Below, one piece after another: positions 1-12,426 of a stretch of 64,000 bases of DNA (position 1 is the first letter of the stretch; each line of letters begins with the position of its first letter). The DNA is taken from NCBI GenBank assembly GCA_023213395.1, contig CM041465.1, positions 176,459,741 to 176,523,740 of the forward strand. The letters run 5' to 3'. Source of the DNA: Cycas panzhihuaensis. Taxonomy: Eukaryota > Cycadophyta. The notes beneath the pieces are model-generated. The model saw only the letters and a program-made list of their open reading frames with translations, searched no databases and was not told where the DNA came from. The position numbers and the translations under genes are program-made.

Positions 1-263
1 TAGTCTCATGACCTATTAGGATCACTTGACCTTAGTGGTTAGGGCTATTAGGGCTTAATACACCTTGGTACACTCATATGCTAATTCTATTCAATATCCA
101 GTAAATAATATGGGGTTCATACTTGTAATATCTTAAGAGGTATGTCCATCCAATGGTTGTGACTCTTTATCATATTTCATTGAATCTTTAATACCCATAT
201 CTCTTAGATAAACCACAAGTAATTAACCTTATACTAAGTTAGCTTCAAGTTAGTTTTCTAATA
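1..263 (-). mobile_element. Partial 3' LTR of outer element E0
   Basis: This stretch aligns with the 5' LTR at 37611-38047: shared blocks include gacctattaggatcac, the catatctcttag segment and the agttagc(t/c)tca segment. In minus orientation the LTR starts at TATTAG (probably once TGTTAG) at 263. It is preceded by a polypurine tract, AAAGAGGGA, read on the minus strand at 264-272. Roughly 150 bp of the LTR should lie beyond the left edge of the window. No TSD can be checked on this side. Confidence 0.7.
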
Positions 264-2772
264 TCCCTCTTTAAGGTGAGTGTGGGATCATAGGTTCTAA
301 TCAATTTCATTATCATGGCTAAAGACAAGAATTATCCTTACTATTATTGTTGTATCTAACATATTGTCCCTTAATAATAACTTTGTTGAATCAAAATTAA
401 CACACTCTTAAGTCCTCAGAAACAACTTTGCATGACTTCTTTATACACCACACACCTACAAAGGCCTATGCACCTTCCAATGGGATTAGTTTCCTCTCTT
501 TTATGGTTCTTTTTGTGTCAAACCCACTCCATATTGGTTCCATATCAACTTTTATCCTTTTAAATTCTCTCTCTCTCTCTCTCGTTATATAAGCTTTATT
601 CATAGAGTATATGTAGTAATATAGCCTCTTCTACACTCCAAGTAATATCATGGGGCTTCACATGCCTTCAACATAGACCTGCATGGCTTTAACGTGCATC
701 CCTATGGTATCTTACATTACAACCTAACTCTAATACGATCTAAACATCTATAAAATTCTCATTAGCAAAATAATTCTTTTCTTGATGAGTGAATATATAT
801 TTGACTAAGCATATATGGAGCACCTCGTTTTAAACACTTCAATGCTATCTCATTGAATTTTTAGTTTATCACATGTTTACTTGAGTGGCTCTTAGATATT
901 TTATGAATCTCACCATGGCCTCAACACTCCATCAACATTTGTACAGTCCACATGTAGTTTCATTGACCAAATGATTCATATGTAACTTCTAAAGCATTAC
1001 ATACTTTAACTTGGCCTATATATATTAATGTATCTTTTAATAGCTTTTGATAATTATTAAACTCCCTAAAACTACCTTTATTTTGTTGAGAAAATTTACA
1101 TATTTTGAATGGATAAGTGTGGCTCCTCACTTTAGAATATATAGATGTGGCCTCCATGACTAAGTTCCCCAAGGTTTCCACACCAAATATAGCCTCACAC
1201 CTATTTTGAACTTCTCTAAATTACATTTATTTTTTGGAAAATACCCTTAAGATTTTGAATACACTTCATGGATTTCAGACAAATTCTTTTGGTCTCAAGC
1301 TTCTATTGGTTTCATGATTATGATATCTCGTATTGTACAACTTTTCATGTGGCCCACATATTTACATATGTCCCACATGCTTTGCTTTGCTTTCATAAGC
1401 TCTTTCATGACCTCTACATGCTCTCTTATGGCTTGAAGTTACTTCAACATGCTTTTTATTGACCTTTAATGGACTTTAAACACTTCCACTTAGTTAAAAC
1501 AACTTCATGTCAATGTTCAATGACTTTATGCCAAGTTTATATGGTATTTACAAAGCTACCATCATTCTTACTTATGAAATGAGCCAACAATGCTCTATAA
1601 CTTCATGTAGCACTTCACACAACTTCCTTGGGATTTGTATTATTGCTTTTGTAGTTTTATTATTTTTTAATAGCTCACACAATGTTTATCTAATGCACTT
1701 CAATGCCATGCCATAGATCAACTCTAAATAACAGTTATACAAGTTTGAATGCCTTTAGATTACACTTTGTCAATATTAAATAACTTTATGTGTATATACA
1801 TTACTCTATAACTTTATGTCTCACTCATTCTTCTCAAAACACACCATACTAATGCTTCATGTAATGTTAATTATTAACAACTTTATTAACATGCCATGGC
1901 TTTATGTTGTAGCTATGCCAATTCTTCACACTACTCTATAACACCTATGTTCTTCTTACCATGGATTCTTATTGCTCCAAACTTCTTTATAATGCTTTGG
2001 ATGATGTTATGTCAGTTTGAATGCATCACATGTCATAATGCACTATTTACTATACAATATGACTTACTAATTTTGATTATAAGTTTAAATTCATATGTTT
2101 GTAGTGTAACACTCATGTTACATATTATACAATAGGTCTCTAATGCACTACATTGTTGCTCACTAATGTGCCATGTTATTTATGTAAGTTTTGAAATCAC
2201 AACTTTAAATTGGCTTCTCATAGTCCTCCAATGCAACACCACACTTCTTACAATGCCAATATGAATGATTTATAGTGGTTTCTTTCCCTACTTCTATTTA
2301 AGAATGGTCACAACCTTTATGTGACCATCAACCCTTTAGAAAATATACGCAGTTGCCATAGTTGAAAATAATAAATCGTATTTTCTTTCTTTGACCTTAA
2401 ACAATCAAATTCATAATTAAAAAACCTTTGTGACTATATACCAAGACTGACTCTCTTGAATTTATTAAGAAACTTTGATTAAATAATCTTTAATCATTGC
2501 AACATTATTCTTGGGCCATAGATCCTGGAACAAAGACAATGTAATACACTATTCTTACATGATTTAGTTGCCACTTTTTTTTGTCTTTATACTATGTTTT
2601 TACAATATTGAAAATCAAATTTCAATGTGAGATAGCTACCTTGTCTCTTTCAAATCTGTCACCTTCTTTGTAAACTCACTACCACTTTATGGAGCTTAGG
2701 AATTATTCATTAGTAAATGTAAGTGTTGTATGAACTTGAGACAATCCCCAATAAAACAATTCAAATCTTAAT
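264..2772. other. Non-coding interior of E0, no gene seen
   Basis: No retrotransposon domain or host gene was recognised on either strand here. A (CT)n run lies at 566-583. From about 900 to 2250 the sequence is full of short, irregular motifs related to cttcatg, caatgc and cacatg, which looks like an old degenerate low-complexity repeat. Its position between the E0 3' LTR and the GyA insertion implies it is E0 interior, so E0 may be a pol-less element. Confidence 0.5.
2768..2772. repeat. Left target-site duplication of GyA (TTAAT)
   Basis: TTAAT precedes the GyA 5' LTR and CTAAT follows its 3' LTR at 36582-36586, a 4/5 match. This is consistent with an old 5-bp duplication and supports reading 2773-36581 as one insertion event. 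Confidence 0.6.
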
Positions 2773-2844
2773 TATAATGGACCTATAAAGGCTTAGTTCC
2801 TTAACTAATCATGGAGAGATCAAGGTATCGATTATGGATAGACT

Positions 2845-3497
2845 TGTTGAGAAGCCAAGGTCCCAATACCCTGAAATTGCCACCAAGATCTAAACTATTC
2901 TTGTAACTAGTTATATGAATTAAAATTAAAATTTAATATGCAAGTTCATAAACTAGAGATAATATAATAAAATGAATAAGAAATCCAAGCATCACATATA
3001 CACCTGATATAACGTGGTAAAAACCTAGTAGTGTGCTAGCGAAACATCCACACAGGAAAGGTATCGATCTTTATTATTAAAGAATTGATAAAATGTATAC
3101 AATCTGTAGCAGAGTACTCACAACAACAACAACCAGCTACCTAACTCCTCACTGTATATCTAATACATCAACCACCATAATGAGAAATTCCCTAAATCGG
3201 GCTACATGAGAGAGTCATACAAGGCACAAATCTCAACCGTAGAATCTAGGATATTTTGAGTGAACAACCCTGATTCTCTTTATAATTTAATATATTTTCT
3301 AGTGCTAGCTTTTCGATTCAAGGGCTATTTCCCTTGAACCCCTTCTTTATGAGGGGCGTTCTATGCCCCCAACACCCCTTGGCCAAGGGGGGCTCCTGCC
3401 CCCCTTGGAACCCCCTAAGGAAGGTTTGGGGGGATACTGCGCTATCAACCTGTCCAAATTTTAGCCTCCAAACTATTTATTGTCACATTATCTAATA
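2845..3497 (-). mobile_element. S1: solo LTR with perfect TSD AGACT
   Basis: This 653-bp sequence is flanked by AGACT at 2840-2844 and again at 3498-3502. On the minus strand it starts near TATTAGATAATG and ends TCTCAACA, and it carries an AATAAAGATC poly(A)-type signal. It matches S2 (14088-14733) over its full length, including a G/C-rich block (3330-3440 here) and the shared tail ctagtt(a/g)caagaat. No interior domains and no second LTR are adjacent. A solo LTR left by LTR-LTR recombination is therefore the simplest reading. Confidence 0.85.
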
Positions 3498-3548
3498 AGA
3501 CTAAGGCATAGACTATGAGTAGAGTATGACTTAAATATTTATGCATTA

Positions 3549-4001
3549 TGATAGAAGAATTAATATTGAATTTATTAATTCAACTTAGTCATTTATAAGT
3601 ATATTATACATGTTATAAATATTAAAGTTATATTGGTTACTTTATCATATTAATATGATAAAGTACATTGTAAGTATTATTATCATATTAGTGGTTAGCT
3701 ATAACTTGAGGTTATGAGCCTAATATACATGGGGTCATATTTTTCTTACACCTCATTGTAATGCATATGTATGTTGATTATCTAAGGTGCCAAATATCAC
3801 CACGCATGATTAGCCTTTCACATTCCCCCATACCCCTCTCATAATTATAAATATTTGTATATATGAGACAACATTGATGTAATATGATATTAGTGATGAA
3901 TGAATGTTGATTTTGGGGGCACTTTTGATGTATTATTTTCATGCATACTTTATGTGGTTAGATCATCACTAGAAGTTGGCTTGAACTACCACTTCCCTTC
4001 A
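3549..4001 (+). mobile_element. Co1 5' LTR
   Basis: About 453 bp, aligned throughout with 10277-10710. A conserved core is ctctcataattataaatatttgtat, with a possible TATA element. The LTR ends just before the PBS. Confidence 0.8.
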
Positions 4002-4003
4002 CT

Positions 4004-4015
4004 TGGTATAAGAGC
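4004..4015 (+). other. Co1 primer-binding site
   Basis: TGGTATAAGAGC differs by one base from TGGTATCAGAGC, the usual complement of the plant initiator-tRNA-Met 3' end in Copia elements. It lies two bases after the 5' LTR. Confidence 0.75.
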
Positions 4016-4119
4016 TAGGTTATGATATACATCTATTATTGTATGTGAAAAATCCAATCCAAGCATTGATCATAATCCATGTATTATATTGACATACTTA
4101 ATAGCCTTATACAATCAAT

Positions 4120-4440
4120 CACTCTTCTATACTTGGAGTGATTGAAGTTATCTCTACTACTCCTTCAAACTCCCAGGTCTTATATCCAAATATTTAAGCA
4201 TAGGGTGATCTTTAAGTATAGAGTAAATAGATGCAAGCTCTACTTCATAATTGGTAATAGCTTGATGAAGTTGTGTTCATTCTTGAATTGCATGGTCTAT
4301 CTTCCATATATAAACCTCCAAGCATTCTTATTTATGATGTAACATCATTTTATCTCTCTTGTCATCTATTTCTCCTATTTCATCCCATATTAACTAGAGC
4401 TCATAAAGAGAGTTGTAGATGTAGAGGGTAAATCTATCAT
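4120..4440 (-). pseudogene. MAP65/PRC1-family N-terminal fragment in the Co1 leader
   Basis: MAP65 proteins bundle antiparallel plant microtubules in the preprophase band, spindle and phragmoplast. The minus strand reads motifs typical of the family N-terminus in order: LIWDEIGE, then RDKMML, ECLEVY, a KIDHA segment, TQLHQAI, and PGSLKE, continuing after a frameshift into ITPSIEE. Roughly 90-100 residues are covered. Stops replace residues at several points (for example where ELQLIWDE and ECLEVY-type segments meet), so it is dead. It lies between the Co1 PBS and gag, antisense to the element. No intron is visible in the fragment, which fits capture of a processed transcript, although the piece may simply fall within one exon. 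The family assignment rests on remembered motifs and was not tested by a search. Confidence 0.85.
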
Positions 4441-6004
4441 TAACATCCAAAATAGAAGTTTTAGTTATAATGTACAACTTGTTCAATGCTAATCCAAGGT
4501 TCTTTCTTAATATTCAACCATTTCTTGAAGTGTCCCTTGAATCTAGCATTACAAATCCATTTACTCTCTTGGCATTTTGTCTATATAATGATGTTTTGGT
4601 ACCCTCCCTTTTTTCTTCCTCATATATATCTCCAAAAATGATTTCATATGGAGAAATCACACTTCTAAATTATAGAACCTATATGTAGATAGAGTATAAG
4701 GCTTGCATAGCCTATAAATTCATAGTTCTCAACTACCTAAGTCTTATTTTACATTTTTTATTATGATTTGGGGCATTACTAAGCCTACAAGTTATTCATA
4801 AAGAACTTCTCTACTTTATGACTTTATTGGAGAAGGAAAAGGGTGAGAACATCGCCAAATTAAGGAGGTCTGCATTTTCCTATTACTAAAGCATTGGTTA
4901 ACTAGCTTCAAACAATCATCAAAGAGGGTGATTCTAATCTTTATTAGATCTTTAGATAGAGGTAAATGCTCTTTCATTAATTTATAAAGATTGATTGATC
5001 AATTTAGTTATGGAGACAAGTTTGGGTGACTTCCACATTTTCATTTTTACTAGCATTCATTATGAAATTAATGAAATAATGTAGTGTATCCATTCATTAT
5101 GATCCTCATAGAGTCTAAACCTTAAATACAGTGCCAGATTATGATTCCATAGTTTTATTAAAAAGAAATTCTTATCTATATCCTATTTTCATTACTCAAG
5201 TTTTCTAAACCTATCATTTAATTTTTATTTTTCTATAGTTTCTAAAACCATAGGTTATATAATTTATAATGTTCATAGAATATCCCCCCTTTAATATTAG
5301 TCTCCATCCTAAAGTTTTATTTTTTAATCTTATTAAATAATTTTTAACTCACTTTTAAGCTATCTTTATCCCATTTTTTGATCCACTTTGGGCTACTTTT
5401 TAGTCTTTTAGGAGTTTTTTAAAATTTTTGATATATTTTTATTTAAAAACACAAAAAAAATCATAAAATCATTAAAATAATTTTAAAAAACTTGAAAGAT
5501 TAAATCCTAAGTGAACCACCATCATTACTAGTCTTGCAAGGGGAATGATTAGAACCCTTGAAGGTACCACTCCCACATATGTTATTATACTTTATCAAAT
5601 TTTATGGACTATAGGAGAAGTGAATAGCTATCAGGTGTATTACGTGGCCAACTAAGGTGTATACCTAAAAACTTTAAGAGTTTGGAGACCAAGTTAGATT
5701 CAGAGAGGATGAGTGCCTTAGTTGTAAGTATGTCTTGAGATGAGGATTTATCATTCAGGTCATAAATCTGGAATAGATGGATTAATAGTGTTAGGGAGGT
5801 AGTAGATCCATTAGTAGTGCCTATATATCTTTAGGTATATAGGGTCCCTAAACTGGCACTTATGAGTAGGTATGTCATCAGACAAAACAATCTCAACTAC
5901 CAGGGGCTATTAGGAAAGGAGACATAGACACTATATCTACTAGACTAGTAAATAATTTTAGATAGATAGGATACACACCTAAGATAAAATGGCACTTTAA
6001 ATGG
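4441..6004. other. Co1 leader between host fragment and gag, unassigned
   Basis: No domain was recognised on either strand. A minus-strand stretch around 4470-4690 is open for about 50 codons but resembles no family I know. The rest is AT-rich. It may hold more captured or UTR-like sequence upstream of the MAP65 fragment. Confidence 0.35.
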
Positions 6005-7010
6005 TTGTACCTAATGTAATTAAATTATTAGGTAGTGATAATTTCTTGGCTTAGAAGAAATAAGTCAAGAACATTCTAATAATAAACAAATTATAGTCTT
6101 ATGTTTCTAGTGATATTCCTATGCCTAAAGGTATCCAAGATCCTAATTAGTTTGATGTTGTCATCCCTAATAATCTTGTTTTTTAGCCTCCTTTAAAGAA
6201 TTGGATGAAGTTTCCCTTTCTTTCCTACACCTATCTTGTGAAGATAATGTTGACCAAAATATTGAATTTGTCTCTACTTTTGTTGAAGCTTAGAACATAA
6301 TCTATGCATTGTATGAAAGGAGAAATAATGTGAGAGTTGTCATACTCAAAGATTATCTCTATTCCATACTATTTATAGGATTAATTATAGCTCATCTAAT
6401 ACAGATCAAATTAATTAAGAACCAGTTGAGTGTTATGGGACAACCACTTGATGGTAATGATCTAATGTCTTGTATAGCTAATGTATTGTTAGCTAGATAT
6501 AATTCCCTCATATCTAACGTATCTCATATTGATTTCCTTATTACACTTCACTTCAACACCTTTAAAGGTCTTCTACTTTAAGAGGAATGTATTTTAGACA
6601 AATTGATAGATTCAAATACCTCCTCTTCTACTCCTTCCTTTGCAGCATGGCATAAAGGGAGATAATAACATCGACATCTTAATCAACAATTTGGTTTAAT
6701 GAATTTGAATAAACATCCCTATCAATAAAATTACCAATGACCTTAATATCCTATTTAGTTTGTTTATCACTATGGAAAACCTGATCACATTACACATGGT
6801 TATAAGAGGAAGAAAGTTGATCTACAATAGTAACAACACCAAAATTACCTTGTCACTCAAGGTAATCAAAATTATGGATGTGGTAATTATCAAGGATCAA
6901 GAGTGTAAAACTAAAATGACTATTAAGGGCTAAGGAAATATAATCAAAATTCCCCTTAGATCAATCAACATATTAGGAATTATAACCATAGTTGAAATTA
7001 GAATCAAGGT
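6005..7010 (+). pseudogene. Co1 gag remnant (Copia UBN2-type)
   Basis: Gag forms the particle that packages the element RNA. The frame gives a typical Copia gag N-terminal pattern with W residues lost to stops, then DIPMPKGIQDPN, and further on an open stretch (6309-6581) ending in a YNSLISNVSHI motif and KGLLL, which is characteristic of plant Copia gag. Several in-frame stops occur, and no clear zinc knuckle was found before the protease. The best-preserved part is about 90 residues. Confidence 0.75.
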
Positions 7011-7060
7011 GGCCACATGGCTGATAAACTACACATCATTCTAATAAATCTTAGTTAATA

Positions 7061-7290
7061 GATTCTAGAGCCTCTCGTCACATGATAGGTTCCAAAGATT
7101 TACTTATAGACATAAGGATAATACATGACCAATCAACAACATTTGGTGATGATGTTGTTTTAAAGATTACCAACATTGACAATGCTCCTATATCTTTAAA
7201 GAATTTTGATATTTGACACCATCTTAACAATGTATTCTATGTCCCTAATATAACATATAATCTATTATTAGTTAGATAGATAAATAAGCA
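7061..7290 (+). pseudogene. Co1 protease remnant
   Basis: The aspartic protease motif is DSRASRHMIG, where Copia elements normally have DSGASxHMTG. The catalytic Asp remains but the Gly after Ser is changed to Arg. The downstream VFYVPNITYNLLLV-like tail is typical of the protease end. Confidence 0.75.
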
Positions 7291-7529
7291 AAGCTTAATA
7301 TTTTGTTAATCGCCTTAGGAAATGTTTGATTATAGATTTGAATGGTAATTTCATTACCTCTAGATATAAAGATCAAGGCTTATATAAGCTTAATGTAATC
7401 TCAAGATTTATGTTCTTGCAAAATGATACTAGCTCTTATAGTAACACAACTTCCACTTCTCATACTTCTATTTCCACTTTAAATAGTGATGAATAATCTA
7501 CTTCAAAGGCACTTATTTCTTAGAGTTTT

Positions 7530-8450
7530 TCAAAAGACCAATTATGGCATCAACACTTTGTTCATTTAAATGTGAATAATTTTCATCTACTTGTCAAATT
7601 GAATATGGTAAATGAAATACTAAATAGTAAGCAAACCAAATATATCTATGAGGCTTATATTGTGGAAAAACATCATAGAGCTCTATTTGGATTAGATGGA
7701 AGAGCTTTGGATGCTAAGGAACCATTTGGTATGCTACATTTTAACATTTGTGGACCCATGTCTCAAGCATCTTATAATGGCTATTGATATTTTATTATAT
7801 TTATTTATGATTATTCTTAAAACATTTGGGTTTATTTCATGAAGCAAAAATAAAAAATATTTGAAAAACTTAGATAATTTAAGCTTGATATTGAATTGGA
7901 ATCTAAAAGTCTAATTAAAATTCTTCATTATAATAATAGAAGTAAATATAAATCTAGAAAATTCACCTAGTTTTACAAGGATAATGGCATTAAACAACAA
8001 TTCTCCACCCCTTACACACCTTAACAAAATGGAGTTGTTGAGCATATAAATTGGACCTTGGTTAGCAAAGGTCAAGCTATGATTACTATGAAAATTTTGG
8101 ACCTTTAATTCTAGGCTAAAGCCCTTAACATAGCTACTTATCTCATGAATTAAAGTCCAACCAAAGATGTTTTAAATATCACATTTGAGAGGGACTAGTT
8201 AAATAAAAAACCCATGGTCTCATATTTACACACTATTAGTTGTACAATATATATACTTATACTGATAGAATAAAGAAAGAAGCTAGATGATAAAAGTAGA
8301 AAATATATTTTCATAGGCAACTGATTTGGTTGTAAAGCATACAAGCTTTATGATCCTATTACTAAGCAAATGTATACATCTCAGGATGTTATCTTTTTAG
8401 AAGAGAACCATGACTTGGACATGACTCAACTATTATTCTTTGATGAATAA
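7530..8450 (+). pseudogene. Co1 GAG-pre-integrase and integrase remnant
   Basis: An LWHQHFVHLN motif (normally LWHxRxGHxN) marks the zinc-binding region, though the paired cysteines are replaced in YIYEAYI. The core follows with FNICGPM, YFIIFIYDYS, a QNGVVEH motif and the ending KSRKYIFIG, GCKAYKLYDP, QDVIF. These are the landmarks of a Copia integrase with its C-terminal region. Many stops interrupt it. Confidence 0.8.
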
Positions 8451-8799
8451 CCTATAGTAACTCCTATTCCACCTCTTATTACACAAAGTATTCCTACAAT
8501 TCAGTTACCTCTATCAACATTATATACTCCCAGTACTTTATTTGTACCTCCTACCTCTACTTTAATAATTTCTTTGAAATATATTTAAGAAGAGGTCACT
8601 TCAAAGTAGCTCCTTAAATAGTACTTGCAGACGATCTCTTTTGCTCCATCACCTCCATAATAAACTAAGTGGAAATCCAAATATAGGTCATCCACCAACT
8701 TCATCTTAATGATAGAAGTATTATCGTTTCTTAAACCTACCACTTTTGAAGAAATTATTATAAATCAAAAGTAATAAGCAACCATGGTGAGGAGACTGA

Positions 8800-9620
8800 T
8801 TATATTTTGTAAAACAATACTTAGAACCTAGTTGAGTTACTTGATGGAAAGAAATCAATTGATTATATGTAGATTTACAAAATAAAATTTCATGCAAATG
8901 GCTCTATTTAATAATACAAAGTATGATTAGTTACTAAAAGTTTCAAATAGATTAAGGGCATTGATTATAAGGACACATTTATCCCTATATCTAACATGAC
9001 CACTATGAGGCGTGTTTTGGCTTTAACAACTTAATTTAAATGGCTTGTCTTTCAAATAGATGTGAAAAGTGCCATTTTAAATGGTAACTTATAGGAGGAA
9101 GTATACCTAAATCAACCTCCTAGCTATGTTGTTCATGGAAAATAGCATCTAGTTTACAAGTTGAATAAGACTCTCTATGGCCTTAAGTAATCACCACATA
9201 CTTGGTACGTGAAAATAGATGAATGCTTTCAAAAGCATGGACTTATATGCTCATCCTTGGATCCTAATTTATATATAAAATCTAAGATAATTTAATCGCT
9301 ATAGTTGTACTATATGTTAATGATTTACTAATAACAGGTAATAAACATAGAGTGGATTCCATACCTCTCAAGAGAATTGAATAGTATCTTTGAGATGACT
9401 AACCTTAGGTTTCTTCATTACTTTCTTATCATGGAAGTCTAGTAGTAGTTAGGCCATATGTTCCTTTTATAGTCCAAATATATAAGGGAGATCCTTCCAA
9501 AGTTTATAATAGAGGAATATAAGACATTGCTAACTCCTATGGAGACTAGACTAAAGCTAGATATTGATGAGCATGGTAAGCCTATGGATCCTACTTTATA
9601 TAGGTAGCTTGCGAGGAAAT
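8800..9620 (+). pseudogene. Co1 reverse transcriptase remnant
   Basis: The frame shows FKGIDYKDTF-like and FQIDVKSAILNG motifs, then EEVYLNQPP, YKLNKTLYGLK and an active site YVND at 9313-9324 in place of YVDD, so a catalytic Asp is lost. The end includes a RKLIYLTHA-type segment. Several stops and at least one frameshift after the YGLK motif are present. Confidence 0.8.
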
Positions 9621-9789
9621 TAATTTACCTCACACATGCTTGACTAAATATTTCAGATATTATTAGGAACTACTTTAGGTTTATGACTTAACCTAAGATT
9701 TCACATTAGAAAGTAACTATGTGGATAATAAGATATCTTTAAGGTTCACTTCAGTTTAGACCTATTTACTTCTAGGTGGATAATCCTAC

Positions 9790-10262
9790 TTTAGTAGGTT
9801 ACATAGATGTTGATTGGGCTAGTTACAAGGATAATTATATGTTGACCTCATGCTACTATTTTAACTTGGGTTTTGCCTCTATTTCTTGATGTTATAAAAT
9901 GCATCTAAATATTACCTTATCATCCATTGAAGTAGAGTACAAATATATAATTAGTGTATCTACAAAGGCTATTTGGATTAGATGGATTCTTTAAGAGCTT
10001 GGTATTGATCAAGCACAAGTTACTACTCCCTTCTATGATAATTAAAGTGTTGTAAAATTGACCAAGAATCCTATGTCTCATATGAAGATAAAGCATATTC
10101 AGGTTCACCATCACTTCATTAGGAAGTATGTTTAGGATGGTAAGATTGATTTGGTTTACAAGTTGATAAATAAATAAATTACTAATATCTTTAACCAAAC
10201 ACTTTCTCATTATAAATTCAAATGGTTTTGGAATGGCCTCAGTATCAGAATTAATGAACTTA
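9790..10262 (+). pseudogene. Co1 RNase H remnant
   Basis: YIDVDWASYKDN, LSSIEVEYKYI, a DN(stop)SVVKL motif and KHIQVHHHFIRKYV follow in order. These are the Copia RNase H landmarks, with the acidic residues of DVDWA and EVEY still present but stops between them. It ends shortly before the 3' LTR. Confidence 0.8.
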
Positions 10263-10276
10263 TCATTAATGGAGGG

Positions 10277-10710
10277 TGATGGAAGAATTGATGTTGAATT
10301 CATTAATTCAACTTAGTGATTTGTAAATGTATTATACATGTTGTAAATATTAAAATTATGTTAGTTACTTTATTATATTAATATAATAAAATATATTATT
10401 AGTATTATTACCATGTTAGTGGTTAATTACAGCTTGAGGTTGTGAGGCTAATATACATGGGATCATATTTACTCATACCTTATTATAACACACATGTATA
10501 TTGATCATACAAGGTGTCAAATATCACCTTGCATGATCAACCTTTCACATTCCATGATGCCTCTCTCATAATTATAAATATTTGTATATATGATGCAACA
10601 TTGATGTAATATAATATTAGTGATGAATGAATGCTGATTTTGGAGGATCATACATACTTCATATGATTGGATCCTATGCGGAAGCTAGCTTGAGCTACCA
10701 CTTCACTTCA
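10277..10710 (+). mobile_element. Co1 3' LTR
   Basis: About 434 bp, preceded by a weak polypurine tract, ATGGAGGG (10269-10276). It aligns with 3549-4001 with many substitutions and small indels, which indicates an old insertion. Confidence 0.8.
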
Positions 10711-12426
10711 TAGTGTATAATTTTACTTTCTAGTTTGTTCATCTTATGTAAAGCATATGCTTATTTATGTAACATTAGGTGTAAGGATGTACTATTTGGT
10801 TATCTTATATTAGTTTATTCATCCCATGTAAGGTGTATGCCTATTTATGTAGTGCCAAGTGTGAGGATGCACCATTTTAATTTCTTAGTTTAGTAGGTAG
10901 TATAGTGTTAGGTTTCAGTCTATCCAAACTTAAAACTACCTATCTTATTTAATGTAAAATTATTCTTTTATTGGTTTCTTGCATAATATAAAAGTAGCCA
11001 AATTACTTCACATGGTTAGTGTAGACTAGGGAGCATATGATATGAACAAAGGAGGAATAGAGGAAAAATATAGATATAAGGGTGGATGATATATTTTATA
11101 ATTTTTATGACTTCATTGGAATACAAAAGATGCCTCATAATTTCAGAAATGAATATCTAAAAGGAAATATAAAGGAATTCTCTTCATAGTTTTATAAACA
11201 AGTCATTGAGCCCAAATATAAGAACATAAAGAGAATGAAAATGTATGAAAATAAGGAATTTAAAAACTTGATCCTTTAGCCTTAAAGAGAGGAATATGAA
11301 AGGGAATTATTTAGGCATCTATTACCTCTCAATCTACTCCATCTCTATAAGATTTTGGGGATGAGAAATTGAGAGAGAGAAAGCACATGAGTATTAAATA
11401 GACTATGATTTTGATCTTGAATATGGTTAGGTTGCATATACTAGAGCATGATCTTGATCTTAAGTAGAGTAACATCTAAGATTGGGATGATAGATAGATA
11501 CAATAGTATTGCATTGGTTGCATAGAGCAATATTGATTTGGTTGTATAAAGTAGTATCAAGTAGGTTTCATAAAGTAGTATTGAGCTAATTACACAAGAG
11601 TACCATTGATCTAGTTACATCAAGTAGCTTTGAGCTAAAGGCATAGGACAATGGAGAGTTGATTCTATAAGGTAGACAAATTATACAAGATTATTCTATG
11701 GTTTAGTTATATAGAATAAATAATAATTATATGATTATCCTTTGGTTCAACTTCATACAACAGATTAATTTTGTATGCTCATTCTTTGGTTTAGTTTTAC
11801 TAAGCAAATAAATTTTGGAGGCCCATTCTTAGGTTTAGTTTGATAGTGCAGATAACATTTTACTAGGAAAATAAATTTATAGGCTTATTCTTGGATTCTT
11901 TGGTTTAATTTAAAGGGGATCATTATGCTAAAATATATTTTAGATTAGCATTATTAAGAAAATGAATCCACAATTGAATAAATCTCTTAGGATTTTATCT
12001 CCATGCCATACAAGGAATAGATTTAGTAAGTGCCATAAATATGTGTAATCATTACCATTTCAATCTCCTTATGGGCTAATAGTTAAGTGACTTACTAGTA
12101 CTCCAATGATCATATCATGTGCTCTAACTTAGGAGAGATTTCCTTTATAAGAATGTTATTGATTGGGTAGTGAGTCTATCTAAAGTAATTTATCTAGTTC
12201 CTCCTTTTAGTTAAATTAATTATATGTAAGATGTCATAATAATAAATTATAATGCTTAGTTTCTTAATATCACTTATATAATTTACATTTGATAAGATTG
12301 AGTTTTAAAACAATTAGAAAATATCACTAATTACTTGAGTTAATAATATATTTGGGTATATGTTTTTCTACTAGGCATGTTAGCATAACTTAGATTCTAA
12401 GTTTTGTCATTCAAGTAGTTTAGTAG
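10711..12426 (+). mobile_element. Main surviving block of the GyA 5' LTR
   Basis: It aligns with 34207-36511 of the 3' LTR, for example gtagtatagtgttaggttt, the aatgtaaaattattcttt block and gcataactt(a/t)gattcta. About 640 bp present in the 3' LTR at roughly 35505-36145 is absent here at about 12075. Confidence 0.85.

Larger units (their letters stand above)
3549..10710 (+). mobile_element. Co1: Copia element with both LTRs, decayed
   Basis: LTRs 3549-4001 and 10277-10710 start TGATAGAAG/TGATGGAAG and end near ccacttc(c/a)cttca. Between them are a PBS, a 2-kb leader, then gag, protease, integrase, RT and RNase H in Copia order on the plus strand. It sits in the GyA 5' LTR at atgcatta/tagtg, judged from the intact GyA LTR. 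No convincing TSD remains (CATTA on the left, TAGTG on the right). All domains contain stops. The leader carries a MAP65 gene fragment in antisense. Confidence 0.85.

Noticed and set aside
960-1181. 73-codon minus-strand open frame
   Set aside because: It lies in the same degenerate-repeat region and resembles no protein I know. Too short to support as a gene.
1268-2135. Three plus-strand open frames of 60-80 codons
   Set aside because: They are rich in Cys, His, Phe and Tyr because of the repeated cttcatg/caatgc motifs. No domain or coding signal.
9920-10303. 127-codon minus-strand open frame over Co1 RNase H
   Set aside because: The plus strand carries the recognised RNase H motifs here. 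The antisense frame has no family features.
3544-10715. TSD for Co1
   Set aside because: CATTA and TAGTG do not match. Shifting the 3' LTR end by a few bases gives only a 3/5 match, so no TSD is claimed.
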